A stretch of DNA of 64,000 bases. It comes from Tetrahymena elliotti 4EA. Taxonomy: Eukaryota; Ciliophora; Oligohymenophorea; Hymenostomatida; Tetrahymenidae. Under the pieces are notes generated by a model that searched no databases, was not told the origin of the DNA, and saw nothing but the letters and a program-made list of their open reading frames with translations. Shown here one piece after another: positions 12,901 to 24,320 of this stretch; the stretch's first letter is position 1, and each line of letters begins with the position of its first letter. The stretch spans positions 265,035 through 329,034 of the forward strand of contig JH720309.1 of NCBI GenBank assembly GCA_000231825.2, written 5' to 3'. Position numbers and translations under genes: made by a program.

Positions 12901-15900
12901 GATTCTAAATACAGATAAGATGAAAGATCTAATTATTTACCATTTATTATTAAATGTAACTCACTTGATTAACAAAATCCTTCTATTGATAACTATTTAA
13001 AAGCTTAAAACAAAGATTTTGAATAGAACTTAGAAATATTGAAGAAATCTGAGAGAAATAAGTTAATTATGTTAGATGGATATGACGAGTTTACTGGTGA
13101 TTATTTTAAAATTTATTAAGCTTTAAAACTTAATGATTGGGTTAATAGTTTAGTAATTGTTACATCAAGATTAGAAAGAATATCTATTAGTGATGCTAAA
13201 ATATATTTTAACTATTATGATGAGAATGGAGATTAGGGATCAGATGATTCTTTTACAATTTGGAAACTAGAAAAAATAAAAGAATCTGATATAAAATAAT
13301 ATCTAGAAAATTTTAAAAAGCAATAGGAAAATGATAATAAAGAAGAATTTAATTCCTAATAATATTGTTAGTTCTCAGAAATAATTATGAAAAATAATCA
13401 TTTAATAGAATTACTTAAATTACCTATAAATTTATATCTTACAACAAGAATGGCTACTAATTTAAATCTTAAAGATGAAACAACTCTTAATCTATTTTAA
13501 GAAGCTTCAGATTAAGTTGAAATTTAAGAATTATTTTTCTAAAATTAATTCAAAAAACTATCATCAAGTTTTATTGAGAAATTAAATATTTAAAGTAATA
13601 AGTATAAGTTGATTGAAAAGATTCAGTAGTGTTACTTTGAATATTTCCAAACAATAGGTATGCATATGTTCCTTCAAAAGGGAGATAAAAAAATAATTAA
13701 TTTTCTTACAATAAAAAAGGATTCTTTTTAATTTAAAATTAGAGAAGATGTTGAAAAATATTTGAAACAAAATAAAATCAATTCAGAAGATCTCATTAAA
13801 AATTTGAGTTACTATATTGATTCAAGAGTGATAACAAGAGTTTAACTGACATTTAATGAATGTGATGAAGAAAATATGTACGAATAAAATAATTCTCGAG
13901 ACTAACTAAATGAATTTGAGTTCAGACATAAATCACTTTTTGAATATTTTGCAGCTAGATCTATGAAATATGATTTCGATTTACACCAAGAAAATATTTA
14001 TAAATTAGATATTTAATAACTTAAATAGTTTAATATTAATAAGAAGATCATAATGTCTGATCAAAAAAATGCCTCAGAGTAATAGATTCTCCTAAAATTA
14101 TATCAATTAATCAAATCTGAAATAAATTCACCATCATTTTAACAAAATTATTGTAAACAAGAAATTTGTGAAACAAATAGATATATACAATATCTTAAAA
14201 TGTCTTCAATCAAGAACAGGTCTTAAAAGAGTCTTATAGATATTGGATCCTCTAATTTATTGTCAGCTTTGTTTATTTCTAAATTCTCATTTCCTGGCTT
14301 GATCTTTAAAAAGTGTTCTTTCTCATAATCATATATTCCTAATCTTTCTTCTAAAAAATTAATAGATTTTTAAGAATGCAATTTAGAAAATGCTTTTATT
14401 ATGTAACAATAATAGCAATATTTTGAAACTTCAAACACTAAAAATGCAATTTTTAGTGGCTTCTAAAAATAAATTGATACCGAAAATATTTATTAATTTG
14501 GCTAAATTACTTTTTATGAAGACACACTCATATCCATAACAAAAACTGGGTTTATGAATTAATTTGAAATTACTTCAAATAAGTAGATCAAATCTTGTTA
14601 AATTACTAATTCATCATTAAAAAGTATTCATTTTGTTAACACTAAAAATTTTTTTCTTGTGAGAGCCGAAAAGTCTCTATTTGAAATAGACCCTAAAAAT
14701 TTTGAAGTTTTAAACACTTTTACATTCTCTCAATCAATACTTAGTTTGTCAGTTAATAACTCTACATATTTAGTTACATTACAGAATAAATCTCTACTTT
14801 ATGGTGATATTTAAAAGGGCTTTGAATTATTAAACCAAAATTTAATTGAAGCTGAATATTCTTTAATAATAGATCATTTCATTTTAGCTTCTCAAAATCA
14901 AATCCTTAATATTTTTAATTTATCAAATCTTTCAGTAATTTAAAGTATTCCAGATTTTTATGAGGATTTATCTATATCTTCATATTCCTCAAACCACAAG
15001 TATCTTGCAATAGGTTCTTCAAACAATGCTTGCAAAATCTGGAGTATGGAAAAGGAATTTGAACTGATCTATACGATTTAAGGACATTAAAAAGAAATTT
15101 CTTATGTTACTTTTTCTTCAGATAGTAAGTATCTTGCAACAGCTTCAGATGATACTACCTGCAAAATTTGGAATGTAGAAAAAGAATTTTAGCTCATCAA
15201 TACAGTTCGAGGACATTCCCTTAATATTTGTTCAATTGCCTTTTCAGCAAATGGTAATTATTTTGCAACTTGCTCAGATGATAAGACTTGCTAAATATTG
15301 AATATATAAAAAGAATTTGAAATTTTCAATAAAATTTAAGGGCACAATTCTTATATCTGTTCAGTTGCTTTTTCTAAAGATGGTAAATATTTTGCATCAG
15401 GTTCCCAAGATTTCACATGCAAAATTTGGAATGCATAAAAAGAATATGAACTCTTAGTTACAATTCAAGGACATGCTAGTCCTATTAATTCAGTAAAATT
15501 TTCTTTTAATGGTAAATATCTTGCAACTGGTTCTGATGATAAAACTTGCAAAATCTGGGATGTATAAAAAGGATTTAAACTTATCAATACAATTTAAGGA
15601 CATGCTCATAGAATTTGTTCTGTTGATTTTTCTGCAGAAGACTAATATCTTGCAACAGGTTCTTATGATAACACTTGCAAAATTTGGAATGTTCAAAAAG
15701 GATTTGAACTCATCAATACAATTTAAGGACATGCTTCTTAAATTCACACAGTAGCTTTTTCTGCAGATGGTAAATATCTAGCAACAGGTTCAGAAGATAA
15801 GACTTGCAAAATCTGGAATGTACAAAAAGGATTTATACTCATTAATTCAGTTCAAGGACATCTTGATCCTATTTATTCAGTTGCTTTTTCTGCAGATAAT

Positions 15901-17202
15901 AAATATCTTGCTACAGGCTCTAAAGATAGCTCTTGCAAAATCTGGAATGCACACAAATAATTTGAACTTATTAATACAATTGAAGGACACACCGAACCTA
16001 TTTCTTCTGTTACTTTTTCAACAGATGGCAAGCATTTGGCTATGGGATCTTGGGACTAAACTTGTAAAATATGGGATGTACAAAAAGGATTTGAGCTCAT
16101 CAATACAATTTAAGGACATATTTCAGCTATTTCTTAAGTTGCTTTTTCTGCAGATAGCAGCTATCTTGCAACTTGCTCTTTTGATAAAACTTTCAAAATA
16201 TGGAATATATTAAAAGGGCTTGAAGTTATCAATACAAAAAATTAAGGACATACATCTTATATTAGTTAAGTTGCTTTTTCTGCAGATCAAAAATATCTAG
16301 CAACTGCTTCAGATGATAAAACTTGTAAAATCTGGGATCTATAAAAGGGATTTGAACCTATCAACACAATTCAAGGACATACTTCTTATATTTGTTCAGT
16401 TGCTTTTTCGCCAGATAGTAACTATCTTGCAACTGGTTCAGAAGATAAAACTTGCAAGATCTGGAATATATAAAAAGGATTTTTGCTCATCAATACTATT
16501 TAAGGACTTTATTAAATATTTTATTCAGTTGCTTTTTCTGCAGATAGCTAGTATCTTGCAACTTCATCAGATGATAACGCCTGCAAAATATGGAGTGTTT
16601 AAGAAGAATTTAAACTTACTTCAACAATTGAAGGACATATTTCACATATTTGTTCAGTTGCTTTTTCTGCAGATGGAAACTATCTTGGAACTGGCTCAGA
16701 AGATTAAAATTGTAAAATCTGGAATATAAAAAAAGGATTTGAATTGATCAAATCAATCAAAGCACATACTTCAAGTATTTCTTCAGTTGCTTTTTCTTCT
16801 AATGGCAAGTACCTTGCAACAGGTTCCTGGGATAACACTTGCAAAATCTGGAATATGCAAAAAGAATTTGAACTTATCAAAACAATAGAAGGCCATCCTG
16901 AATGCATATTATAGGTCACTTTTTCTGCTGATAGTAAGTATCTTGCAACTGGTTCTATGGATAACACTTGCAAAGTTTGGAATTTATAAAAAGATTTCCA
17001 GCTTGTAAATACAATTTAAGGGCATACATCCTTTGTTTTTTCTGTTGCTTTTTCTTCAGATGGTAAGTATCTTGCAACAGGTTCTGATGATAACACTTGC
17101 AAAATATGGATAGAAGAAAAAGGAGATGGAGAAAAAATTAACAAAGAGACAGGTGTTTTAAAAAATGATGAAATTATTTTTAAATAAATTTATGAGATAT
17201 GA
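9997..17202 (+). CDS. NACHT NTPase with 17 C-terminal WD40 repeats (NLR/HNWD-like architecture)
   Basis: A single intronless frame of 2401 codons; in-frame TGA at 9970-9972 lies upstream, first Met at 9997, stop TGA 17200-17202. Later Mets (e.g. 10147 or 10891) are possible starts. Residues 1-~900 are low-complexity or helical with a short apolar patch near 550 ([11 protein letters not shown]) and no domain I recognise. The NACHT/STAND NTPase begins near 940: Walker A AEGGSGKS at 946-953, Walker [10 protein letters not shown] at 1023-1031, then a helical region with [12 protein letters not shown] near 1310, typical of NACHT winged-helix ends. Residues ~1653-2374 are 17 WD40 units. STAND proteins switch from ADP- to ATP-bound oligomers when the repeat sensor binds a ligand; fungal HET-E/HET-D share this order. 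The role here is inferred: a sensor of non-self, damage or signalling state. The N-terminal effector is unidentified. Confidence 0.9.
14953..17118 (+). repeat. Tandem array of 17 WD40-coding units, 129 bp period
   Basis: From 15082 to 17019 the frame contains fifteen successive units, fourteen of 129 bp and one of 132 bp (an extra codon in the unit starting near 16115), with a more diverged unit before and a truncated one after. Each encodes GH, a variable stretch, [15 protein letters not shown], a variable residue, D-x-TCKIW and an F-x-L-I-N-T-I tail. Units are strikingly alike even in DNA (the string CTTGCAAAATCTGGAAT recurs). Differences cluster after GH and in the residue before the conserved Asp (D, E, W, Y, K, M or F). 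Confidence 0.95.
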
Positions 17203-17768
17203 AATATTTTAATTAAATTACTTTTTATCTTAAAAATATAGTGTGTAAAATAATTTAATTAAGTGTTAATTTTATTTAATTTATTCAAAAGTAATTTGAA
17301 ATAATATTTTTATTTTTCAGGTAATGACTTATTAAGTAAGTTTGGATTTGTGCATTTTTTATATTAATTTTTAAGATATTTAAGTGAAAAATAACCCAGA
17401 ATCATTATTATCATAAAAAAAAACCTCAAAAATTGAGTACACCTAAATGCTAAATCAGTTAAAAAGGTATCAAATTTTGATTAATTACTATGAACCAACT
17501 ATTTCAATGATTACCTATTTTAAATTAAAAAATATTTACAGAGAATTTAAATTGGGATGATTTTTAGAACTAGGATAAAAAAAGGGAGATATTTCCTTAA
17601 TTTCTTCCTCTTTCTCAGGAGTTGATGACTAAGAGCAAAGTATTTATTTACAAATATGAATTTTATCTAGAAAGAAAAATTCAGTGTTTATGAGTGTAAT
17701 TGAAGATAATTTTATATCTAAACTTCCTCAAAATTTTTAATTAAAGGATAGAAGTAATTAAAATAGTT
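17203..17768. other. Spacer before the assembly gap, with a partial open frame
   Basis: A+T-rich 3' flank of the NACHT gene. From about 17568 the plus strand again looks coding, with one in-frame TGA near 17650; a clean frame from ATG 17690 (MSVIEDNFISKLPQ) runs into the gap. It could be the 5' end of a gene truncated by the gap or another remnant. No family recognised. Confidence 0.35.
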
Positions 17769-17868
17769 NNNNNNNNNNNNNNNNNNNNNNNNNNNNNNNN
17801 NNNNNNNNNNNNNNNNNNNNNNNNNNNNNNNNNNNNNNNNNNNNNNNNNNNNNNNNNNNNNNNNNNNN
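17769..17868. other. Assembly gap (100 N)
   Basis: Exactly 100 consecutive N, the conventional placeholder for a gap of unknown size. Features ending on either side may be truncated by it. Confidence 1.
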
Positions 17869-18945
17869 AATTAGTCATATTGCTTTAAATTGAATTTATC
17901 CTTTGAATTTTAAAATAGAGACAATATTTCATCATTAAATGGAACGAAAATATGATATTTCTACTAAAAATTCTTTAATGAATTCATTTATTAATAATTA
18001 AAATTCATCTATTTGCTAAAGGAGTGTATTATTTGGGGATTAATGGATAATTTAAAAATGAAATTCAAAGTTTTTACAGACATTGAGAGAGTTAGGACTA
18101 AGTTAATTAAAAAGGAACCTATTAAAACATAAATACCAGCTAAGATTGCTATACCTATTTTGTAATATATTAGAACTAACACTATTGTTAAAGTAATAAG
18201 ACTGCTAAAAGTCTCAATAAGAGATCAATATAAGCTCAAACAGTAGTTAACATCTACTGTCATAATGTTGTTAATGTCAGGTACTTTTTAAATTGTTTAG
18301 TTCTTTTTTTCTTTTTTGTTTTCATTTTTAGCCTAATTTTTCTACAAATCAATAGGAGAACTTAATATTTTAGACTTTAATTACTTTTAAAAGGTAACAT
18401 ATTAAAAAGTCGTCCTACATTCAGATTTCCACTTAGCTTGACACCAAGAATATTAAGAGAATAAGATGTTTTTGAGGAAATATAAAATCACAATTCCAAA
18501 CATCATTAAGCTTATTCTAATTTTGAAGTTTGCTTATTTCTCTTCTTTCTTTAATTCATCTGTTATTTAATCTAATATAAAAATAGCTATACAGCCTATA
18601 GCATTTTGTAAAATAGAAAGAACCAAACCAATAGCCAACTACCTTCTTTTCATAAACCAAAAGATAATTCCTCGATTTTTTTTCTACCTTTTAATAGTAT
18701 TCTCTTGATCTTATTCTATTCTATCTAGGTAATTTTATAGCCTCAAAATGCATGACTCGAGTTGAGTAGTTTTGGTTATGTGCTACTCAATTTCTTCATT
18801 TTGTATTTATTATTCCTACTATGTTAATTTTTAAACTTTCTTTATCAATTTTGAAAGAGCAGTAAAAAACAAATCATAATCATTGCAATAAATAGATTAT
18901 TAAGGTAACAATTCTTTGAGTATAATATTAGTTTGTTTTGTCCTC
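17869..18945 (-). pseudogene. Decayed ABCC transporter copy (N-terminal part only)
   Basis: On the minus strand from about 18945 the sequence aligns with the start of the complete ABCC gene at 2520-7506: a leader ending FFTALSKLIKK, the first helices (LAIGLVLSILQNAIGC), YSW-x-x-AKW, then NNIMTVDV and LVLIYYKIG. It carries at least three lesions. The leader has no Met in the same frame (the only nearby ATG is out of frame). TGA at 18227-18225 falls where the intact paralog has Trp (YIFWAF against LSLY-stop). Beyond the third helix pair the homology ends where the paralog has its first intron, and nothing of either ATP-binding domain follows before the gap. A transporter cannot be made from it. 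The missing part could lie within the gap, but the nonsense codon would remain. Confidence 0.8.
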
Positions 18946-19864
18946 TATTTGAGTTGCTTGATGGATTTTTAGAAGAGGCTATTGCATATTGAATAAATGT
19001 ATTAATTAATTTTTTTATTTAAATCTTATTCAAAACAGTATTTGTTGTAATTAAAATTATTAAAAGAATGTAAAAGCAAATAAGCAAACAATTAAAATGA
19101 AAAGAAAATAATATATAAGTTAGTAAATCAATTACTAATTTATTAAAAAACCACATTTTTAATTCTAAAATAAATTAATTTATTTTCTATTTTGTGAATC
19201 AATTAAATTATTGGGTTTTTCTAAAATATTTATTGATTGACTAATAATATCTCAAATAAAAAAAAAATATCTTTTAATTAGAACAATTTGCTCTATTAAA
19301 AAATTACTTTTAATTATGAAGTTATGTACTAAGAAAATAATTTTTTTAAAATTGTTTAAATGAAATCACTAAGACACCAAACTAATCATAAAATGAATAA
19401 TTAATCACTCAAATATTTCATGGGCAATCTAAGTAAGAAATTAATCAATCGCTTTGAATGTGTATAAAATAAGATAATAAACACAAATTCAATATGAAAT
19501 TATATAAAAACTGTTATTTATTTACTCAGAATTATATTAACAAAATTAAAATAGCCCAATAACTATTATTATTAATTTATAATCAAATTTAGATATTTTT
19601 TTTTACCATTCTATCAATTTTTAAACATGTACTTTAAAACTCTTATTTTGATAATTTATTGACTTAATTATTCCTTTTAATATTATTAGTTTAATAGGTT
19701 AATAAAAAAATAAAAACTCTAAAAAGATTGAGTATTTTCATTAAAGTAAATTATTATTTTAAAATAGAAAAGAAAATGATATGATATTTTGTAAGTTAAA
19801 TAGCATTTTAAAATATTTTTTTTGGAAAATTTAAGTTAAAAAAAATAGTAATAAAAGGTTTTAC
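18946..19864. other. Intergenic, very A+T-rich
   Basis: Contains the 5' flank of the ABCC remnant and the 3' end of the LRR gene. The last LRR exon may read on to a TGA at 19740-19738, but that tail does not look coding, so a further 3' exon may be hidden here. Nothing else recognised. Confidence 0.4.
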
Positions 19865-21729
19865 TGAAGATTAAGTTACAAATTAGTAAGATTCTTACAA
19901 AATAATAAATTGTATACTAATTCCAACACACCATTTGCAATTAAATTGTCACTTTTTTTATATTTATTAATACTTTAATATTTAATTTGATAAAAAGAAA
20001 AAATTAAGAATAATTAACTTATCATTTTCTTAAGATATATTATAAAAACCTAAATAATTAAAATTTTTACAAAAAATTGAGATATAAAATTGTAAGATTC
20101 TAGCATTATGATATTTTAGAAGATAATATCCTCAATCCTTCTACGCTAATTTTGTTTTTCCTATTAAAAATTAAAAAATTAATTTACTAATATAAAATAG
20201 ATACAAATTTAATTTTTTTAATAATAAAAAAGCAGTTAATTTTTTTCATAAAATTATTAAGGTTCGTTGATGGTTTGATTTTCAATTTTAAAATTTAATT
20301 GAAATTATTTTTTTAATTTCTAGAAGGGAGATATTTTTAATTAAGGAAGAGTTAAAGCTTTTAAAATAATTTTATTTTTTAATTTTACTTAAGTTTAGAA
20401 ATTAAATGAAAAATATGCGTTTACCTAAGGAAAATAGTTAAGTTAAAGAGTTTTTTGCAATTATGCAATTCAGAGCATAACCCTTTTGAACCTTCATCAC
20501 TTATAGAATTATAACTTTATTAAATTTAAAATTAATTAGTACTTCAAAAATATTTATTTTTAAAAATATTAAGATTTTACCTCATGTCAAGAGATAAAAT
20601 TTCAAGGTTATTATAATTCTTAAATGAATAATTCATATCTAATGCACCCTAGGGTCCAATTTGATTGAAACTTTTAATTTTAATTAAAAAATTAATTCTT
20701 AGTTAAAGAAAAAAAACTAAGTTTCTAATGCTAATATAAAGTAATAAAACTGAAAAAGTATTTACCTTAAGTCCAATGCCAAATTCTAAAGGTATTAAAT
20801 AGCAGATAAAGATTAAATAATATTTAATGCACCTTTATCACCAAGCTAATTATTACTATTTATGTATTTTAATTTTTAACAATTTGATTTTGATTGATAT
20901 TTTAACAAAAAATTTAAAGTAAAAAAATCTTTTAGTTCAATTTTTGGATAATAAACAAAAAATTTTTTACTTTAAGTCTAGAGTTAAATATCTGAGATTT
21001 TTACATTTGCTTAATAAATTTCCAAGTCCCAATGTTCCTTGTTCTCCAATATTATTTTTTCTTTATTATTAAAAAAATATCTAACAAAAAAAAATAGTAT
21101 TTTAAATAATGATGTGAATAAAAATTTGGAAATATTTTAATTCTAAATAATCAATAGTTATTATAACCTGAATTCAAGAGTCAAATTTGTAAGTTTTGAG
21201 CATTTTACTAATTGGGAACATATACCTTGTACCTCTTATTCACCAAATTAATTTTAACTTTTTATTTAGGTTAAAAAATATTAAATTAATTAAATTCTAA
21301 AATTTTAATCAAATATTCTAAAACGGCTCTGAAAAAAATAAATATTTAATTAAAAATTTTGCACATTTTATGATCCATCCAAATAATTTAAAAATTTATT
21401 GTACCTTAAGTTTAGTTTCAAGAATGATAAATTTAAACAATTAGTTAAAGCTAATCCTAAACCTTAGGCACCATTGAGTCCAATTTAATTATAACTTTAA
21501 AAATATTTAATAATAATTGTTATTGATTCAGTTATAAATGAAATTATGAGTCATATCTTATATTAAAATGAATAAATAAGCACAATGATTTATTTGTTCT
21601 TTATTTATAATAAATCAAAGCTAAATATAGTTATTTTACCTGAGGTCAAAGGCTAAGCTTTAGAGATTAATGCAGTTTGCTAAAATTGAACTTAGTGCTA
21701 AAGTGGCAGAATCAGTTAATTTTAAAGAG
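19865..21729 (-). CDS. Leucine-rich-repeat protein (RNI-like), one repeat per exon; ends undetermined
   Basis: Nine exons, each one leucine-rich repeat: 21640-21729, 21405-21494, 21168-21257, 20971-21060, 20766-20855, 20581-20670, 20425-20514, 20071-20160 (all exactly 90 nt) and 19865-19951 (87 nt). Every exon is symmetric: it starts with the third base of a codon and ends with the first two (usually AG before a GTAAA donor). The repeat reads N-x-I/F-x-x-x-G-A-x-x-L-x-x-x-L-x-x-C-x-N-L-x-x-L-x-L-x-L, the ribonuclease-inhibitor type, which forms a curved protein-binding solenoid. The spacing leaves room for a lost repeat between 20161 and 20424, where no clean exon is visible. The true first exon (a Met at 21839 is only one option) and the last exon are not identified. 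Partner unknown; many ciliates have large families of such proteins. Confidence 0.8.
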
Positions 21730-23067
21730 CTATCAAAGAAAAATAATAATTTTCTAATGAACAAGATAATAATAAAAACTTTTAAAATCAGAGTAAAATT
21801 TGTGATCTTATAATTAAGAAAAGCAATAAAATACTTCATTTTTATTTGTATATCCACATGCTATTTCAAAGGAGAATTGAGAAACTATTATGAAAAATTA
21901 AGATTGTTAAAATAATTTTATGAAATAATATTTACATCTTCTATTTTGTAAAAATATTTTTTCTAATTTCTCATTTTCAAATTTGTAATTTTTTTTTTTT
22001 TAATTATTAATTAACAATTATTTATTTTTTTAGAACAACTTTGATAAATGCAAATAAACTAAATAATATCTCTTTATTCAATACTCTCATGTTAGTATTT
22101 TCCCTCCCTTTAATTACCTAATAAAAACATATTTAAAAATGAGAATAGATAAAAAAATAGGGATGATTAACTTTGATCAAAAAATATAGAAGAAAATAAT
22201 AAATTAATTAAATATTCATTCACTTTATTATTCTAATCATAATAATTATGTCTTAAAAACTGATAATATTTTTGTTACTAATATTTCCTTTTGTTAAACT
22301 ATGTTTAGAATTGAAACATTATTTTAAAAATTTTTTCATTCGATTTTTTTATTTCAAATTAATAAACACCTTTTCTTTCAAATCACAAATTGAAATTTAT
22401 AATTTGTACAATCATTTTATTATTTATTATTAAATTTTTATTTAAATAAACTAATTAAAATGTATGTAACAGCAAATAGAACTTAAAATAATCTTTTTAT
22501 TTAGTAAAAAGATAAAAATAATTTTGGTTTTTTTTTGTTGATATTTTTGGCAAATAAGTACTAATCTAAAGGTTATCTCTTTTGCAATTCATTACAAAGT
22601 TTATAGTAAAATGAGATTAAAGCATGAGTATTGTTGAAAATAATTATTTAAGATAAAATAAAGATCAATTATTTTAATTTAGTAAATTAAAATTTCACTT
22701 TGAACAGCCAAAAACATAATCTCAACACTAACAGAATATTTTTTTCAAATTTTGTTTTTTCTTATTTAATAGATTTATAAATATTTGGACAAGATTTAAT
22801 TTCCTATGAAATAAACATTAGTAAAAACCTTATTATTATTACTTACTTCTACTAACACTATTTATATTGTAATTAGCTTCTTTAAAATAGTTAATGTATA
22901 TTTTTTTGTTTTAATAATTCTAAATATCAATTTCTTGAATTTGTATATAAGTGTTAAAAAAAATATTTTTTATTTGAAAATTAAATCATAATAATTCCTA
23001 TTTAAAAATTTGAAGTAATAAATATTTTTTTGTTAAATTAAAAAAATTTTTTTTCTGAAAATAGAAA
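21730..23067. other. Intergenic, extremely A+T-rich
   Basis: Holds the undetermined 5' end of the LRR gene in its first few hundred bases. The rest is A/T homopolymer-rich spacer with no gene, RNA or repeat that I can support. Confidence 0.5.
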
Positions 23068-23840
23068 ATGTTTTTTTATATTTCACTTTTAAATAATAAA
23101 ACTATTAATTTTAATTATTTCAATGATAGATGCTCTTATATAATACAGTTGTATGTTAATAACTAAATTGATCCAATTTTTACAACTTAAAGCATTATAA
23201 ACTAAGATTTAGTTGAAACTCCTATAAATAATGATTTAATCGGGTTTAGATTTGAATTAAGAAACTCTTAAAAGTAAGAGTTTTCATAACAAAACTTACT
23301 TAGTATACATAGCTTTCTTTTAATATACTTCACCAGAAAATAACTTATATATTCCTTTGAGTGTAATAGATTGTAAAAATGTTAATCTTGTATGGTTTAA
23401 ATGCCTTGATTTTTCAAATGTATAACACCACTTCTCAACACAAAGTAGAATGTGAAATCAACAATTCAGATTTACTTATGTATGTTTAGATAAAGATTTG
23501 CTAAAGACTTGAGTGCCAGAAAACTGAGCAAATTAGTCAGAAATAGATTAAATGATTAATGGGATTAACTCAATAATGAGATTTAAAATATCCACATCAC
23601 AATACAATACAGCTACTTAAAATATTGAAGTACACTATGAAATATTTATGTCTATACCATAGCAAATTTATCTATTCTAACATAAATTTAAAAAATTTCT
23701 GTGAAATAAGGGTTAATAGTATAACCTTAATAATATTTATCTTCACCCATTCAATATATTTAATCAGATTAAAGTATTGATAGATAATATGCTCTTCACG
23801 AAATAGGAGGAGGAGCTTTTAATTAATCTATATTAATGAT
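23068..23840 (+). pseudogene. Remnant of a ciliate surface-protein-like gene
   Basis: A frame from ATG 23068 to TGA 23407-23409 (113 codons) has balanced amino-acid composition: NDRCSYIIQLYVNNQIDP, then DLIGFRFELRNS. A second coding-looking stretch follows in another frame at about 23560-23840 (TATQNIEVHYEIFMSIPQQ, then YNLNNIYLHPFNIFNQIK), broken by TGA near 23705. The sequence style resembles beta-rich extracellular domains of ciliate membrane proteins, but I cannot name the family. Frame changes and in-frame TGA codons without good splice sites suggest decay; short unrecognised introns are the alternative. Confidence 0.4.
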
Positions 23841-24114
23841 GGATGAAATATTGTAGCATATTAATATTCAATATCTTACTTTACCACAAATCCTTTCACT
23901 AATTAGTAGTGTCTTCACTTTGATGATGATGTTAAAATTTTTAAGCATATTTTTTTCTTAAAATTCAATAAAAAAGGGTTTTTTAATGTTTTTCTTAAAG
24001 AGTATTTATTAACAAAGCTACTTACAAATTTTACAGTAATATTCGAATTATTCCAGAAAAATACTAATAAATTATATAAATTGAATTTATACAGTCAATA
24101 ATTTATTTTATTCC
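23841..24114. other. Short spacer between two remnants
   Basis: A+T-rich with no recognised feature. Confidence 0.5.
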
Positions 24115-24320
24115 TTAATTTTTAACAATATCATCACATCTCTTCAACCAGCTATTAATGAGATTAGAATACTCATCTACTGTGATTGTTTTCCAGTGCT
24201 TCATAATAGATTTTTTCAAATCTTATTTTGTTTTTGGTGTATTAAAGACAAGATGGAAAAAAATACAATTAGAGATTTTAACCCAGAAAGAATTACAACA
24301 CAATGAATAAATAATAAGGT
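24115..24320 (-). mobile_element. Tc1/mariner transposase C-terminal remnant
   Basis: Read on the minus strand with TAA/TAG as Gln: TPKTKQDLKKSIMKHWKTIT, then DEYSNLINSWLKRCDDIVKN and QG. This matches the end of Tc1-family transposases (a K-x-E/D-L-x-x-x-I-x-x-x-W segment, then L-I-x-S-x-x-x-R-C-x-x-V-I-x-x-x-G). The preceding region (F-x-x-G-x-N) may be the decayed S-P-D-x-N-P-I-E motif holding the last catalytic acid, but it is not intact. I find no DNA-binding domain or terminal inverted repeats nearby, so this is a fossil. Confidence 0.6.
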
